A DNA stretch of 64,000 bases from Hymenobacter nivis (GTDB lineage: Bacteria > Bacteroidota > Bacteroidia > Cytophagales > Hymenobacteraceae). The DNA lies in the NCBI RefSeq assembly GCF_006439025.1, contig NZ_RCYZ01000002.1, positions 372,753 to 436,752 on the forward strand. The letters are read 5' to 3'. Shown piece after piece: positions 19,154-27,966 of this stretch (its first letter is position 1; every line of letters begins with the position of its first letter). The notes below the pieces were generated by a model. The model worked only from the letters and a program-made list of their open reading frames with translations, ran no database searches and was not told where the DNA came from. A program made the translations under genes and the position numbers.

Positions 19154-20785
19154 CTAAAAAGCCACCGCGTTCAGGAAAAACACGTCGCGGTCGGGGGCCC
19201 CGGGGCGGCGCACGCGCTGGTAGCCGCTGGCCACGAAGCGGGTGCCAAACCAAGGCAGCAGCTCGTCGGGTTCCGAGTCGAGCACCTTATCGGGCGAGCC
19301 GGCGGGGGGCGTGAACAGGGGCACGGCCAGGTCGTTGGGGCCGGCGGCGTCGCGGTCCACCAGCTTGTAGTGCAGCTGGTCTTCGCGCAGGTAAGCCAGG
19401 GCCAGGCGGCCGTCGGGTAGCGATTGCAAGCGCACGGTTTCCTCCAGGGCGCGGCGGTGCACGTCGTTGAGCACGTAGGTGTTATCCCAGAGAAGGGCCC
19501 CGGCGCGGTCGAAACCGCAGACCACCACGTGGCTGGTTTGGTAGCCGTCGGCGTCGCGCGGGTTGCCGTAGGCGCTATTCATGCCCACGGGCATGTCGAA
19601 GGGCATGCCGGCGTAGCCGGGCAGGCCGCCGCGGCCGAAGCCCGAGCCGTAGTAGCGGTTGCCGGCGTAGGCGCTGCTGCGGTAGTGGGGGGCGTACACC
19701 TCGGCCACCAGCACGTAGCCGCCGTCGGCCTGGGGCAGCAACTCGTGCAGCAGCAGGCGGTAGCGCCAGCGCTGGGGCTCCGCGGCGGTGGCGTCGATGC
19801 GCTCGTTGCGGCGCTCCAGGCGGGCCAGGTGGGCGGGGTTGAGGTAGTCGAAAAAGTGCTTCAGCCGCCGGAAATCGTAGAACTTCAGCGATGATTGCCC
19901 CACGGCGGCCGCGCTCAGGTCGGTGGCAAACAGGCCCTGGGCATAGCCGGGGTCGCGCAGCGAGTAGGTGCCCGTGAGCAGGCGCGTGCTGGTGTCCTGG
20001 GGTGGGCTGAGCTGGGCCGTGATGAGGCTGCGGTCGCTCTGGGCCTGCACGTACTCGGAACTGACGAGCTGGCCGCGGTCGGTGAGCTGCTTGAGCTGCA
20101 GGCGGCTCTTGCGGCCGTTGGTTTGGGTGAGCACGTACTCGGCGCGGCCGGTGGCGGCGTCGGCCACGAAGCTGAGCTGGGTAGGCAGCTGCTCGTACAC
20201 CGAGGGGATGAATTGCAGCCGGCCGGTGGCCACGTCCAGCAGCAGCGCCGTGAGGTGCTGGCCGTCGCTGAGCGTAACGGTGGCAAACAGGTGCCCGTCC
20301 ATCGCCTTGAGGTCCACCACCTCGCGGGCCGTTTTCGTTTCGAACACCTGCGTGAGGGCCTGGCCGCCCTGGGCGTCGTAGGCCGCCACCAAAAACCGCC
20401 CGGGCACCCGCGTCGAGCCAAACAGCGCGTACACAATGCGCGGCTCGGCGCACAGGCGCACGAAGGTGAACTCGTCGGGCACCTCCACCGCCCGCTCGGT
20501 GCGCAGGCGCAGGTCGCGGTCGTACTGCTGAAACGCATACAGCGTTTCACGGCCCCCCGGCCGGTTGGGCCGGCCCAGCAGCAGCACCACCGAGCTATCG
20601 GCGGGCAGGGCCAGCACGTGGGCCTCGCTGGTGTTGGGGTCCAGGTCGAGCTCGATGCGGGCGGCCTGGGTGGGGGCCCCGGGGGGCGGGGGCAGGGGCG
20701 CGCCGCCCCGGTCTTGAGCGCGCAGGGCCCCGGCGGGGCCCAACAGCAAGCACGCTGCCAACAGCAAGTAATACAGTGTTTTCAT
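19154..20785 (-). CDS. Secreted protein of unknown function, propeller-like repeats
   Basis: 543 residues with a signal peptide (YYLLLAACLLLGPAGALRAQ). The mature chain alternates short beta-like segments with repeated patterns such as LVAAYDAQGGQALTQVF, LLLDVATGRLQFIP and VVVCGFDRAGALLWDNTYV, which suggests a beta-propeller or similar repeat fold. A Gly/Tyr-rich loop (YAGNRYYGSGFGRGGLPGY) interrupts the middle. No catalytic motif was recognised. Similar proteins in Bacteroidota are annotated as hypothetical. It lies upstream of the DUF4252 lipoprotein on the same strand. Confidence 0.75.
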   Translation of the reverse strand: MKTLYYLLLAACLLLGPAGALRAQDRGGAPLPPPPGAPTQAARIELDLDPNTSEAHVLALPADSSVVLLLGRPNRPGGRETLYAFQQYDRDLRLRTERAVEVPDEFTFVRLCAEPRIVYALFGSTRVPGRFLVAAYDAQGGQALTQVFETKTAREVVDLKAMDGHLFATVTLSDGQHLTALLLDVATGRLQFIPSVYEQLPTQLSFVADAATGRAEYVLTQTNGRKSRLQLKQLTDRGQLVSSEYVQAQSDRSLITAQLSPPQDTSTRLLTGTYSLRDPGYAQGLFATDLSAAAVGQSSLKFYDFRRLKHFFDYLNPAHLARLERRNERIDATAAEPQRWRYRLLLHELLPQADGGYVLVAEVYAPHYRSSAYAGNRYYGSGFGRGGLPGYAGMPFDMPVGMNSAYGNPRDADGYQTSHVVVCGFDRAGALLWDNTYVLNDVHRRALEETVRLQSLPDGRLALAYLREDQLHYKLVDRDAAGPNDLAVPLFTPPAGSPDKVLDSEPDELLPWFGTRFVASGYQRVRRPGAPDRDVFFLNAVAF

Positions 20786-20929
20786 ACCCGTTCCGCTAGT
20801 AGGCCGCCCGGGGGTGGGGCCCCGGCAACGGCAGTATTTGAAAGGTACGCCCCGCGCTGCTGCTACGCAAGCCGGGGCCCTACGGCCTAACGCGGTCCGG
20901 GGGCAAGTCGTTCGGCCGGGGCCCCTGGC

Positions 20930-21340
20930 CTACGCCGCGCCCAAGGCCAGAATCAGGTCGAACTCGTCGGGCCGCACCGGCAGCACCGACAGGCGCGACT
21001 GCCGCAGCAGGGCCAGCTCGGCCAGGCGCGCGTCGGCCTTGAGGGCGGCCAGCGCCACCGGCCGCGCCAGGGCTGCCACCGGGCGCAGGGCTACTGCCAC
21101 CCAAGGTGAGCCGGCTTCGGCGGTAGCGTCGGGAGCGGCGGGGGCGGCCACTTCGGCCAGGCCCACCACGGCCTTCTCGCTCACGCTGTGGTAAAAAAGC
21201 ACCTGGTCGCCGGGCTGCATTAAGTTCAAGTTGTTGCGGGCTTGGTAGTTGCGCACGCCGGTCCAAGCCGTGCCGTCTTCTTGCAAAAAAGTGTTCCAGG
21301 AATATTTATCGGGTTCGGATTTGACAAGCCAGTAATTCAT
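20930..21340 (-). CDS. EVE domain-containing protein
   Basis: 136 residues. The N-terminus MNYWLVKSEPDKYSW, then TAWTGVRNYQARNNLNLMQ and GDQVLFYHSVSEKAVVG, are the hallmarks of an EVE domain, a PUA-like fold related to YTH and SRA that binds modified bases in nucleic acid. It is a stand-alone domain of the length seen in thymocyte nuclear protein 1-like bacterial proteins. The ATG at 21338-21340 fits the family start. It is divergent from the pirin gene, with the palindrome at 21375-21401 between them. Confidence 0.9.
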   Translation of the reverse strand: MNYWLVKSEPDKYSWNTFLQEDGTAWTGVRNYQARNNLNLMQPGDQVLFYHSVSEKAVVGLAEVAAPAAPDATAEAGSPWVAVALRPVAALARPVALAALKADARLAELALLRQSRLSVLPVRPDEFDLILALGAA

Positions 21341-21374
21341 GCAGTGCGGAAGGAAATAAATTTCTATTGAAACC

Positions 21375-21401
21375 ATGTACATACATTTAATGTATATACA
21401 T
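21375..21401. promoter_or_regulatory. Palindromic operator between EVE and pirin genes
   Basis: ATGTACATACAT (21375-21386) and ATGTATATACAT (21390-21401) are inverted repeats matching at 11 of 12 positions around TTA. The right arm runs into the pirin -7 element TACATTTG at 21397-21404, so a bound protein would block that promoter. The AT-rich palindrome stands out against the GC-rich background. Confidence 0.6.
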
Positions 21402-21404
21402 TTG
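21397..21404 (+). promoter_or_regulatory. TAnnTTTG element for pirin
   Basis: TACATTTG, 69 bases before the pirin ATG at 21473, overlapping the right arm of the palindrome. Confidence 0.5.
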
Positions 21405-21472
21405 CGAACCGAAGCGCACCGCCCGTTGGCCGCCGCGCCCGTTCGCGCCCCAAAATTATCCCCGCCGTTCCC

Positions 21473-22183
21473 ATGCAAACCCACCTCACCCGCGCCGCCG
21501 ACCGCGGCCTCAAAGACATTGGCTGGCTGCGCAGCAATTTCACGCTGAGCTTCAGCTCCTACGCCAACCCGTTGCGTAACGGGTTCGGGCTGCTGCGCGT
21601 GTTCAACGACGACTTTGTGCAGCCCGGCGGCGGCTTTGGCATCCACGGGCACGCCAACATGGAAATTATTTCCGTGCTGCTGGCCGGTTCCATGAACCAC
21701 AAGGACTCGCTGGGCTACTCGGAGGTGATTACGCCCGGCGGCGTGCAAATCATGAGCGCCGGCTCGGGCCTGCGCCACGAGGAGTACAACGTAGGCGAGG
21801 ACGAGGTAAACTTCCTGCAAATCTGGATCGAGCCCAAGCTGCAAAACGTGGCGCCCCGCTACCAGCGCCGCCAGTTCCCGGAGGAAAAGCGCCGCAACCA
21901 GCTCACCACCATCGTCAGCAACGAGGAAGGCCAGGCCCACTGCTGGATCAACCAAAACGCTAAGCTTTCACTGGGCCACTACGAGCAGCCCACCGCGGTG
22001 GATTACACCTTCAAGCCGCTGAACAAGATGGTGTTCCTGTTCGTCATCAGCGGCACTGTGACCGTGGCCGGCCAGGAAGTGGGCACGCGCGACAGCCTGG
22101 GTATTTGGGACACCGACGCCATCCGCCTCGAAACCAGCGCCGACGCCCGGTTCCTGCTCATTGAGGCCCCCATCAACCACTAA
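21473..22183 (+). CDS. Pirin family protein
   Basis: 236-residue bicupin. The N-terminal metal site is visible in GIHGHANMEIISVLLAG with later SGLRHEEYN, which supplies the His and Glu ligands. The C-terminal cupin includes KMVFLFVISGTVTVAGQEV. Length matches YhhW-type pirins, some of which have quercetin 2,3-dioxygenase activity; a redox or electrophile-response role is possible. The operator-like palindrome upstream suggests regulated expression. Ended by the terminator at 22215. Confidence 0.93.
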   Translation: MQTHLTRAADRGLKDIGWLRSNFTLSFSSYANPLRNGFGLLRVFNDDFVQPGGGFGIHGHANMEIISVLLAGSMNHKDSLGYSEVITPGGVQIMSAGSGLRHEEYNVGEDEVNFLQIWIEPKLQNVAPRYQRRQFPEEKRRNQLTTIVSNEEGQAHCWINQNAKLSLGHYEQPTAVDYTFKPLNKMVFLFVISGTVTVAGQEVGTRDSLGIWDTDAIRLETSADARFLLIEAPINH

Positions 22184-22214
22184 TCCATAATTAGTTGGGC
22201 AAGGAAGGTGCTTC

Positions 22215-22240
22215 GCCGCGCGCTGCATGGCGGCTTTTTT
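22215..22240 (+). terminator. Intrinsic terminator after pirin
   Basis: GCCGC (22215-22219) pairs with GCGGC (22230-22234), followed by six T. The stem is short but GC-only. Confidence 0.6.
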
Positions 22241-22287
22241 GCAGCTTTTTGCTTCTTAAAACAACAGACTTTTAATTAGATAAACCC

Positions 22288-23346
22288 ATGAGCAATCAAT
22301 TGTTAATCGGCATCGACAGCTTCGTGGCGGCGGGCACCGACCCGGCCACGGGCCAACCCATCAACCCGGCCGACCGGATGCAGCAGCTGCTGGAAGAAAT
22401 TGCGCTGGCCGACGAAGTGGGCCTCGACACCTTCGGCATCGGCGAGCACCACCGGAGCGACTTCCTCGACGCGGCCCCGGCCATGATTCTGGCGGCCGCC
22501 GCGGCCCGCACCAAGCGCATCCACCTCAACAGCGCCGTGACCGTGCTCAGCGCCGACGACCCGGTGCGCGTGTTCCAAAACTTCGCCACGCTCGACCTGC
22601 TCTCGCAGGGCCGCGCCGCCCTCATCGTGGGCCGTGGTTCGTTCACGGAAGCGTTTCCGCTCTTCGGCCTCAACCTGAAAGACTACGATTCGCTGTTTAC
22701 CGAGAAGCTGGACTTGCTCTTGAAAATCCGCGACAACGCCACCGTTACGTGGTCGGGCCGGCACCGGGCCCCGCTCAAAAACCAGGGCATCTACCCGCGC
22801 CCGCTGCAAGAAAAGCTGCCCATTTGGCTTGGTGTGGGCGGCACGCCCGAGTCGTTTGTGCGCGCCGGCACGCTGGGCTTGCCGCTCATGATTGCCATCA
22901 TCGGCGGTGAGCCGCACCGCTTCCGCCCGCTCGTGGACCTGTACCGCGAGGCCGGCCGCCGCGCCGGCCACCCCGCCGAGCAACTGAAGGTGGGCGTCCA
23001 CGTCTTCGGCTTTGTGGGCGACACCACCCAGCAGGCGGCCGACGATTTCTACCCCGGCTACGCCCAAATGTTTGCCACCATCAGCAAGGAGCGCGGCTTC
23101 CCGGCGCCCACCCGTGCGCAGTACGACGCCACCCGGGGCCCCCGCGGCGCCTTCATGATCGGCGACCCCGAAACGGTGGCCGCCAAGCTGCTGGCCGTCA
23201 GCGAGTCGCTGGGTGGCCTGGCGCGCATCTCCATCCAGATGACCAACCGGCTGCTGCCCCACGCCAAAATGCTGCACGGCATCGAGCTGCTCGGCACCCG
23301 CGTGGCCCCGCTGGTGCGCGAAGCCCTGGCCGTGGCCAAGGCCTAG
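22288..23346 (+). CDS. LLM class flavin-dependent oxidoreductase
   Basis: 352 residues of the bacterial luciferase-like monooxygenase superfamily. Typical tracts are LADEVGLDTFGIGEHHRSDF, AVTVLSADDPVRVFQNFATLDLLS, GRAALIVGRGSFTEAF and PLQEKLPIWLGVGGTPES. Enzymes of this group use FMN or F420 supplied by a reductase; the substrate is unknown. The ATG at 22288 follows an AT-rich leader (ACTTTTAATTAGATAAACCC). It shares orientation with pirin but a terminator separates them. Confidence 0.92.
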   Translation: MSNQLLIGIDSFVAAGTDPATGQPINPADRMQQLLEEIALADEVGLDTFGIGEHHRSDFLDAAPAMILAAAAARTKRIHLNSAVTVLSADDPVRVFQNFATLDLLSQGRAALIVGRGSFTEAFPLFGLNLKDYDSLFTEKLDLLLKIRDNATVTWSGRHRAPLKNQGIYPRPLQEKLPIWLGVGGTPESFVRAGTLGLPLMIAIIGGEPHRFRPLVDLYREAGRRAGHPAEQLKVGVHVFGFVGDTTQQAADDFYPGYAQMFATISKERGFPAPTRAQYDATRGPRGAFMIGDPETVAAKLLAVSESLGGLARISIQMTNRLLPHAKMLHGIELLGTRVAPLVREALAVAKA

Positions 23347-23360
23347 AGCCACTGGCTACT

Positions 23361-23402
23361 AACGCAAAAAGGCCCGCGCATTTGCGCGGGCCTTTTTGCG
23401 TT
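23361..23402. terminator. Bidirectional terminator between LLM oxidoreductase and thioredoxin genes
   Basis: AACGCAAAAAGGCCCGCGCA and its complement around TTT, with five T on the plus side and five A mirrored for the minus-strand thioredoxin gene. Confidence 0.9.
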
Positions 23403-23417
23403 CAAAACGAGGGCAGC

Positions 23418-23909
23418 CTACTTGCCCAGCAGCGTTTTCAGGTATGCCTCGAAGCCCGCGGGACCCCCGCTGACGTAGCCAATCTTGCCCAGGATTTTGC
23501 CGTCGGGTGCCACCACTACAGCCAACGGAAACTCGCCCTCGCGGTTAAGCTGGGCCTTGGCCGCGTCGTTGCGCTTGATTTGGTCGGGCGCGGGCTGGTT
23601 CTGGGGCTTCTGCGGGTAGTCGAAGTGGGCCAGCACAAGCCGGTCCTTGGCGTAGGCCACGAAGGCGGGCTGGGCGAACACCTCGCGTTCGTACTTCACG
23701 CACGGCGCGCACCAGTCGGAGCCCGAAAACACGGCCACGATGGGCCGATTGGTGGCCTTGGCCTGCGCCTGGGCGGCGGCCAAGTCATTCAGCCCCCAGT
23801 TGGCCACCAAGTTGCCGGGTGCGGCCTTCGCGGCTGGCGCGGTTTGGGCCCCAGCGGGTGATAAGGTGGCGGCAAATAGGGCCCCCAGCAAAGCGAAATG
23901 GAGTAACAT
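23418..23909 (-). CDS. Thioredoxin-like periplasmic protein
   Basis: 163 residues. A signal peptide (MLLHFALLGALFAATLSPAGAQ) is followed by a thioredoxin fold with the redox motif SDWCAPCVKYEREV, then EFPLAVVVAPDGKILGKIGYV containing the cis-Pro region. The domain resembles the thioredoxin_7 group of DsbD-like and thiol:disulfide proteins. The ATG at 23907-23909 is preferred to GTG at 23936 because it gives a clean signal peptide. The MFS transporter gene ends 30 bases upstream, so they may be co-transcribed. Confidence 0.87.
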   Translation of the reverse strand: MLLHFALLGALFAATLSPAGAQTAPAAKAAPGNLVANWGLNDLAAAQAQAKATNRPIVAVFSGSDWCAPCVKYEREVFAQPAFVAYAKDRLVLAHFDYPQKPQNQPAPDQIKRNDAAKAQLNREGEFPLAVVVAPDGKILGKIGYVSGGPAGFEAYLKTLLGK

Positions 23910-23939
23910 AAGGAAATAGAAATTGTGTCGCGCCACTCG

Positions 23940-25346
23940 TTACGCCCGGGTAGCGGGGGTGCCGTAGCCGAAGTTTTCGGCCGGCTCGCCGGTGGTGGCC
24001 AGGGGCACGTCGTCCACGTCGTCCACCGTCAGGGTGAGCAGGCCGGCGATGATCATGGCCGCGCCGCCCACCATCAGCGTGTAAATGGACTGACCGTGGA
24101 ACACGTGCTTGGTGAGGGGCCCCAGGATGAGGCCGGCCGCGCCCTGCGGCAGCACCACAAAGAAGTTGAACACGCCCATGTAATAGCCCATTTTGTTTGA
24201 TGGCAAGGCCCCCGCCAGCATGGCGTAGGGCACGCTCAAGATGCTGGCCCAGGCAATGCCCACGCCCACCATCGAGAGCAAAATGTAGTGGTAGTCGTGG
24301 ATGAAGTAGATCGAAATCAGCCCCAGCCCGCCCAGTACCAGGGCCAACATGTGGGTGAAGCGCCGGCTGGTGCGCCGCGCCACCAGCGGCAGCAGCAGCG
24401 CCATCACGGCCGACAAGCCGTTGTAGACCGAGAAGCACACGCCCACCCAGTCGCCGCCCTTGTTGTAGAGTGCCGAGGTGGTGTCGGTGGTGTGGAACAC
24501 GTGGCTGGTGACGGCCTGCGTGGTGTAAATCCACATCGAGAACAGCGCGAACCACGAAAAAAACTGCACCACGGCCAGCTGGCGCATGGTTTTGGGCATC
24601 TTGAAAATGCCGGCAAACGACTCGCGGAAGCCGTGGGCAAAGCCGGCGGTGCGGGCCTTTTCGGCCTCAAACTCGGCCAGGTCGGCCGGCGGGTACTCGC
24701 GGGTGCGCAGCACCGTCCAGAGCACGGCCAGGAGAAATACCACGCCGCCCACCGTGAACGAGTAGCGCACCGACGCCGGAATGTGCCCCGTCGCGGCCAC
24801 GTTCGACACGTGGAGCCAGTTGGTGAGCACCCAGGGCAGCGACGAGGCCACCACGGCCCCCGCGCCGATGAAAAACGTTTGGGCCCCGAAGCCCGTGGTG
24901 CGCTGCTCCGAGGGCAGCAAGTCGCCCACCAGGGCCCTAAACGGCTCCATGCTGATGTTGATGCTCGAATCCATGATCCAGAGCATGCCGGCCGCCATCC
25001 ACAGGGCCGTTACGTTGGGCATGATGAGCAGCGAAATCGACGCCAAAATGGCCCCCACCAGGAAGTACGGCCGCCGCCGGCCCCAGCGCGGGCTCCAGGT
25101 GCGGTCGGAGAGGTAGCCGATGATGGGCTGCACGATGAGGCCCGTGGCGGGCGCGGCCAGCCACAGAAAGGCAATTTCATCGGTCTTGGCGCCCATCGTC
25201 TCGAAAATCCGGCTCACGTTGGCGTTTTGCAGCGCAAAGCCGAACTGGATGCCGAGGAAGCCGAAGCTCATGTTCCAGATTTGCCAGAACGAGAGGCGGG
25301 GCTTGGCGTGGGTAGAAGGGGCGGACGAGACGGCACCAGCGGCCAT
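23940..25346 (-). CDS. MFS transporter, sugar (SLC45/sucrose-maltose type)
   Basis: 468 residues with about 12 membrane segments. The motif GYLSDRTWSPRWGRRRPY matches the loop 2-3 signature (D-R-W/GRRRP) of the SLC45 or GPH-like sugar symporters. DSSINISMEPFRALVGDLLP is a family helix. The gene is 64 bases downstream of the GH13 enzyme on the same strand, which makes maltose or a maltodextrin product the likely substrate. A predicted cytoplasmic loop lies near residues 225-260. Thioredoxin follows. Confidence 0.88.
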   Translation of the reverse strand: MAAGAVSSAPSTHAKPRLSFWQIWNMSFGFLGIQFGFALQNANVSRIFETMGAKTDEIAFLWLAAPATGLIVQPIIGYLSDRTWSPRWGRRRPYFLVGAILASISLLIMPNVTALWMAAGMLWIMDSSINISMEPFRALVGDLLPSEQRTTGFGAQTFFIGAGAVVASSLPWVLTNWLHVSNVAATGHIPASVRYSFTVGGVVFLLAVLWTVLRTREYPPADLAEFEAEKARTAGFAHGFRESFAGIFKMPKTMRQLAVVQFFSWFALFSMWIYTTQAVTSHVFHTTDTTSALYNKGGDWVGVCFSVYNGLSAVMALLLPLVARRTSRRFTHMLALVLGGLGLISIYFIHDYHYILLSMVGVGIAWASILSVPYAMLAGALPSNKMGYYMGVFNFFVVLPQGAAGLILGPLTKHVFHGQSIYTLMVGGAAMIIAGLLTLTVDDVDDVPLATTGEPAENFGYGTPATRA

Positions 25347-25410
25347 AGAAGTGGGTGGGATTTAGGGAGATGGGCAATGAAGATGGGGCCCGGGGGTCCC
25401 ACTTCCAAAT

Positions 25411-27303
25411 CTATTTTTTGAGTTCGACTACCATCACCGTGCGGGCGGGCACGGCCAGGGTTTTCAGGTCGGGCACGGGGGCCCCGGTCACCACGTCTTG
25501 GCCCGAGGCGAAGCCGGCGGTGCGCTCGGCGAAGCGGTTACTGTCCACTTGCTTGGCGTCCTTCGTGTTGTTGGCGATGACCATCACGCACTCGCCGGCG
25601 TCGGTGTAACGGAAGTAGGTATACACGCCGTCCTGCGGGAGGAACTGCATCAGCTTGCCGCTGCTGAGCACGGGGTGGGTTTTGCGGTAGTTGGCCAGCT
25701 TGGCCACGTAGTCGAAGGCCTCGCCGGCCTGGCCCGGGCGGGCCGCGAAGTAGTTGGTTTTGTCGCCGGCCCAGCCGCCGGGAAAGTCCTCGCGCACCTT
25801 GCCGTCGGGGTCCGAGAAGTTCTTCATCAGCACCTCCGTGCCGTAGTACAGCTGCGGCGTGCCGCGCAGCGTGAGCAGCCAGGCCAGCCCCATTTTGTAC
25901 TTGGCAAAGTCCTCGCCGATCACCGAGTAGAACCGGCTCATGTCGTGGTTGTCGAGGAACGGTACGTTGCGCGTGGGGTCGGTATACATCCAGTCGCCTT
26001 GCAGGGCCCTATACAGCTTTGTCAGGTCGCCGTTGTCGCCCTTCAGCGCATCGCCGATGCCGAAGCAAACCTGAAAATCGAGCACGCCCGGCAAGTTGGA
26101 CTTAAAGCCGTTGACGGGCGGGAAGATGTTCTGGGCGAAGAACGCCTGCTCGGCCTCGGTGCCTTCCCACGCTTCGCCGAACATCGCCAGCTTGGGATAC
26201 TCGTCGGCAATGGCCTTGCCCCACGCCATCAGGAACTGCGGCTCCGAATACGGGTAGGTGTCGATGCGGTAGCCGTCGAGGCCGGTGCTCTCCACCCACC
26301 ACAAGAAGTTCTGGATCAAGTAGGTAGCCACCAGCGGGTTGCTCTGGTTCACGTCGGGCATTGTGGTGTCGAACCAGCCGTCGTTTTCCAGCTTCCGGTC
26401 CAGCTGCGAGCCGTAGGGGTCGTTGAGGGGGTAGGCGTTGTAGTTGCTGCGCGTGAACGTGGGAAAGGCGTGGAACCAGTCGGCCGCCGGCTGGTCTAGG
26501 AACAGGTGGTGGTAGCTGCCCCAGTGGTTCAACACAATGTCCTGCACCACTTTGAGGCCCTGCTTGTGCGCGTTTTTCACGAACTGCGCGTACTCGGCGT
26601 TGGTGCCGTAGCGCGGGTCAATCTTGTAGCAGTCCGTCACGGCGTAGCCGTGGTAGCTGGCCTTGGGCATGTCGTTCTCCACGACGGGCGTGGGCCAGAT
26701 GGCTGTGGCCCCCAGCTGCTTAAAGTAGCCGAAGTGGTTCTCAATGCCCTTCAAGTCGCCGCCGTGGCGGGCGTACATCGAGTCGCGGGCCACGTGGTTC
26801 ACGCGGGTACCCTTCACCACGTCGTTCTTCGGGTCGCCGTTCGAGAAACGGTCCGGCATCAGCATGTACACGAAGTCAGCCTGGGTGAGCCCCTGCGTGC
26901 GGTTAGGGTCGGAATTGCGGGCCCGGAGCTCGTAGTCGTAGGTGAAATTCTTCGCGCCCTTGAATTTCAATTTGAGCTTGCCCGGCTTGGCCCCGGGCCG
27001 CACTGTGAGGTTGAGCAGCAGATAGTTGGGGCTCGTCAGCTTCTCCACTCGGTCGAGGGTCACGCCGGGGTAGTTGGGCTGCTCCACCGTGCTGCTGGCC
27101 AGGCCGGGGCCGTGCACCAGCAGCTGCACCGTGGGATTTTTCATGCCTACGAACCAGTACGTGGGGTCGATGCGGTCGATGGCCGCGCTGGTTTTTTGGC
27201 TGCGGGTGGGAGTTGGTTTGGGGGCCCCCAGCGGGGCGGCGTGCACCGCCGAAGCGGCCAGTGCCCCGGCCAAAGCCAGGGCGGATAACGGGAAAAATTT
27301 CAT
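25411..27303 (-). CDS. Glycoside hydrolase family 13, cyclomaltodextrinase/neopullulanase type
   Basis: 630 residues with a signal peptide (MKFFPLSALALAGALAASAVHA). An N-terminal immunoglobulin-like Cyc-maltodextrinase_N domain occupies about 40-135 (PTYWFVGMKNPTVQLLVHG). The catalytic (beta/alpha)8 barrel follows: MPDRFSNGDP, ATAIWPTPVVEND, GLDGYRIDTYPYSEP (nucleophile Asp348), MFGEAWEG (acid Glu377) and FLDNHDMSRF (Asp454). A short beta domain ends the protein. It degrades starch-derived oligosaccharides or cyclodextrins in the periplasm or at the outer membrane. The close MFS transporter gene completes a sugar uptake pair; no SusC/SusD pair is in the window. Confidence 0.93.
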   Translation of the reverse strand: MKFFPLSALALAGALAASAVHAAPLGAPKPTPTRSQKTSAAIDRIDPTYWFVGMKNPTVQLLVHGPGLASSTVEQPNYPGVTLDRVEKLTSPNYLLLNLTVRPGAKPGKLKLKFKGAKNFTYDYELRARNSDPNRTQGLTQADFVYMLMPDRFSNGDPKNDVVKGTRVNHVARDSMYARHGGDLKGIENHFGYFKQLGATAIWPTPVVENDMPKASYHGYAVTDCYKIDPRYGTNAEYAQFVKNAHKQGLKVVQDIVLNHWGSYHHLFLDQPAADWFHAFPTFTRSNYNAYPLNDPYGSQLDRKLENDGWFDTTMPDVNQSNPLVATYLIQNFLWWVESTGLDGYRIDTYPYSEPQFLMAWGKAIADEYPKLAMFGEAWEGTEAEQAFFAQNIFPPVNGFKSNLPGVLDFQVCFGIGDALKGDNGDLTKLYRALQGDWMYTDPTRNVPFLDNHDMSRFYSVIGEDFAKYKMGLAWLLTLRGTPQLYYGTEVLMKNFSDPDGKVREDFPGGWAGDKTNYFAARPGQAGEAFDYVAKLANYRKTHPVLSSGKLMQFLPQDGVYTYFRYTDAGECVMVIANNTKDAKQVDSNRFAERTAGFASGQDVVTGAPVPDLKTLAVPARTVMVVELKK

Positions 27304-27448
27304 GCGAAGGAGCAGGTAAGCGGCGGGTAGCCCGCCGCGCCCGGCCCCGGGGCCGCCAAAAGCCGCTGGCCGGCTGGGGCCCCCAGGGCCCCGGGGGCAG
27401 CGGGCGGGAATACCAGCGAAGATAACGCCCCGGTAGCGCCAGGGGCCC

Positions 27449-27853
27449 CTACGGCTGCTTTAGCTTGAGCACGCCCTTTTGCAATGAGATGATTTCCAAG
27501 GTATAGTCGGGCGTTTTGCCGTCGGCCAAATGGATTTGCAGGTGGGCCGGGTCGGGGGCCGTCCAGGTGCCCTCGCGCCGGTCAAGGCCGTCGGTGGGGG
27601 CAATGTCGAACTGCGTGAAACGCCCGGCGGGGCCTACGGCGAAGCCCGTGCGGCCACGGCTGGGCGGAAACTTGTAGGTGTTGGGCCGGTACACGAGCGT
27701 GTCGCCGCTGCTTTCCTCGTTCGATTGCAGCCACGTGCCCAGCAGCTCGTCGGGGGAGGCGGGGAGGCTGTCGGCGGGGCGGCGCGGCTGGCACGTGGCG
27801 GCCAGTAGGGCCAGCGGCAGCACCGCCAGCCCGCGGAATGAAAAAAGGGCCAT
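27449..27853 (-). CDS. Small lipoprotein, lipocalin-like, unknown
   Basis: 134 residues. The signal sequence MALFSFRGLAVLPLALLAATC ends in a Cys, consistent with a lipoprotein. The mature part (ELLGTWLQSNEE, GDTLVYRPNTYKFPP, HLQIHLADGKTPDYTLEII) has the pattern of small lipocalin-like proteins in which a GTW segment opens the barrel. The ATG at 27851-27853 is the only start that gives a signal peptide. No clear partner gene. Confidence 0.68.
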   Translation of the reverse strand: MALFSFRGLAVLPLALLAATCQPRRPADSLPASPDELLGTWLQSNEESSGDTLVYRPNTYKFPPSRGRTGFAVGPAGRFTQFDIAPTDGLDRREGTWTAPDPAHLQIHLADGKTPDYTLEIISLQKGVLKLKQP

Positions 27854-27966
27854 AAGTAAGAGGTTTAACGTAAGCAAAAAGCAACGGCGGCGGGCCCGCG
27901 GGGCCCTTGCTGGGGTCCGCAAGCTACGCCCGGCGGTACCTTCGCTCATCCAAACGACCTATTTCT

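Noticed and set aside
23940..27303. A polysaccharide utilisation locus
   Set aside because: There is a GH13 enzyme and a transporter, but no SusC/SusD pair or regulator nearby; the TonB-like barrel at 6607 is far away and lacks a SusD.
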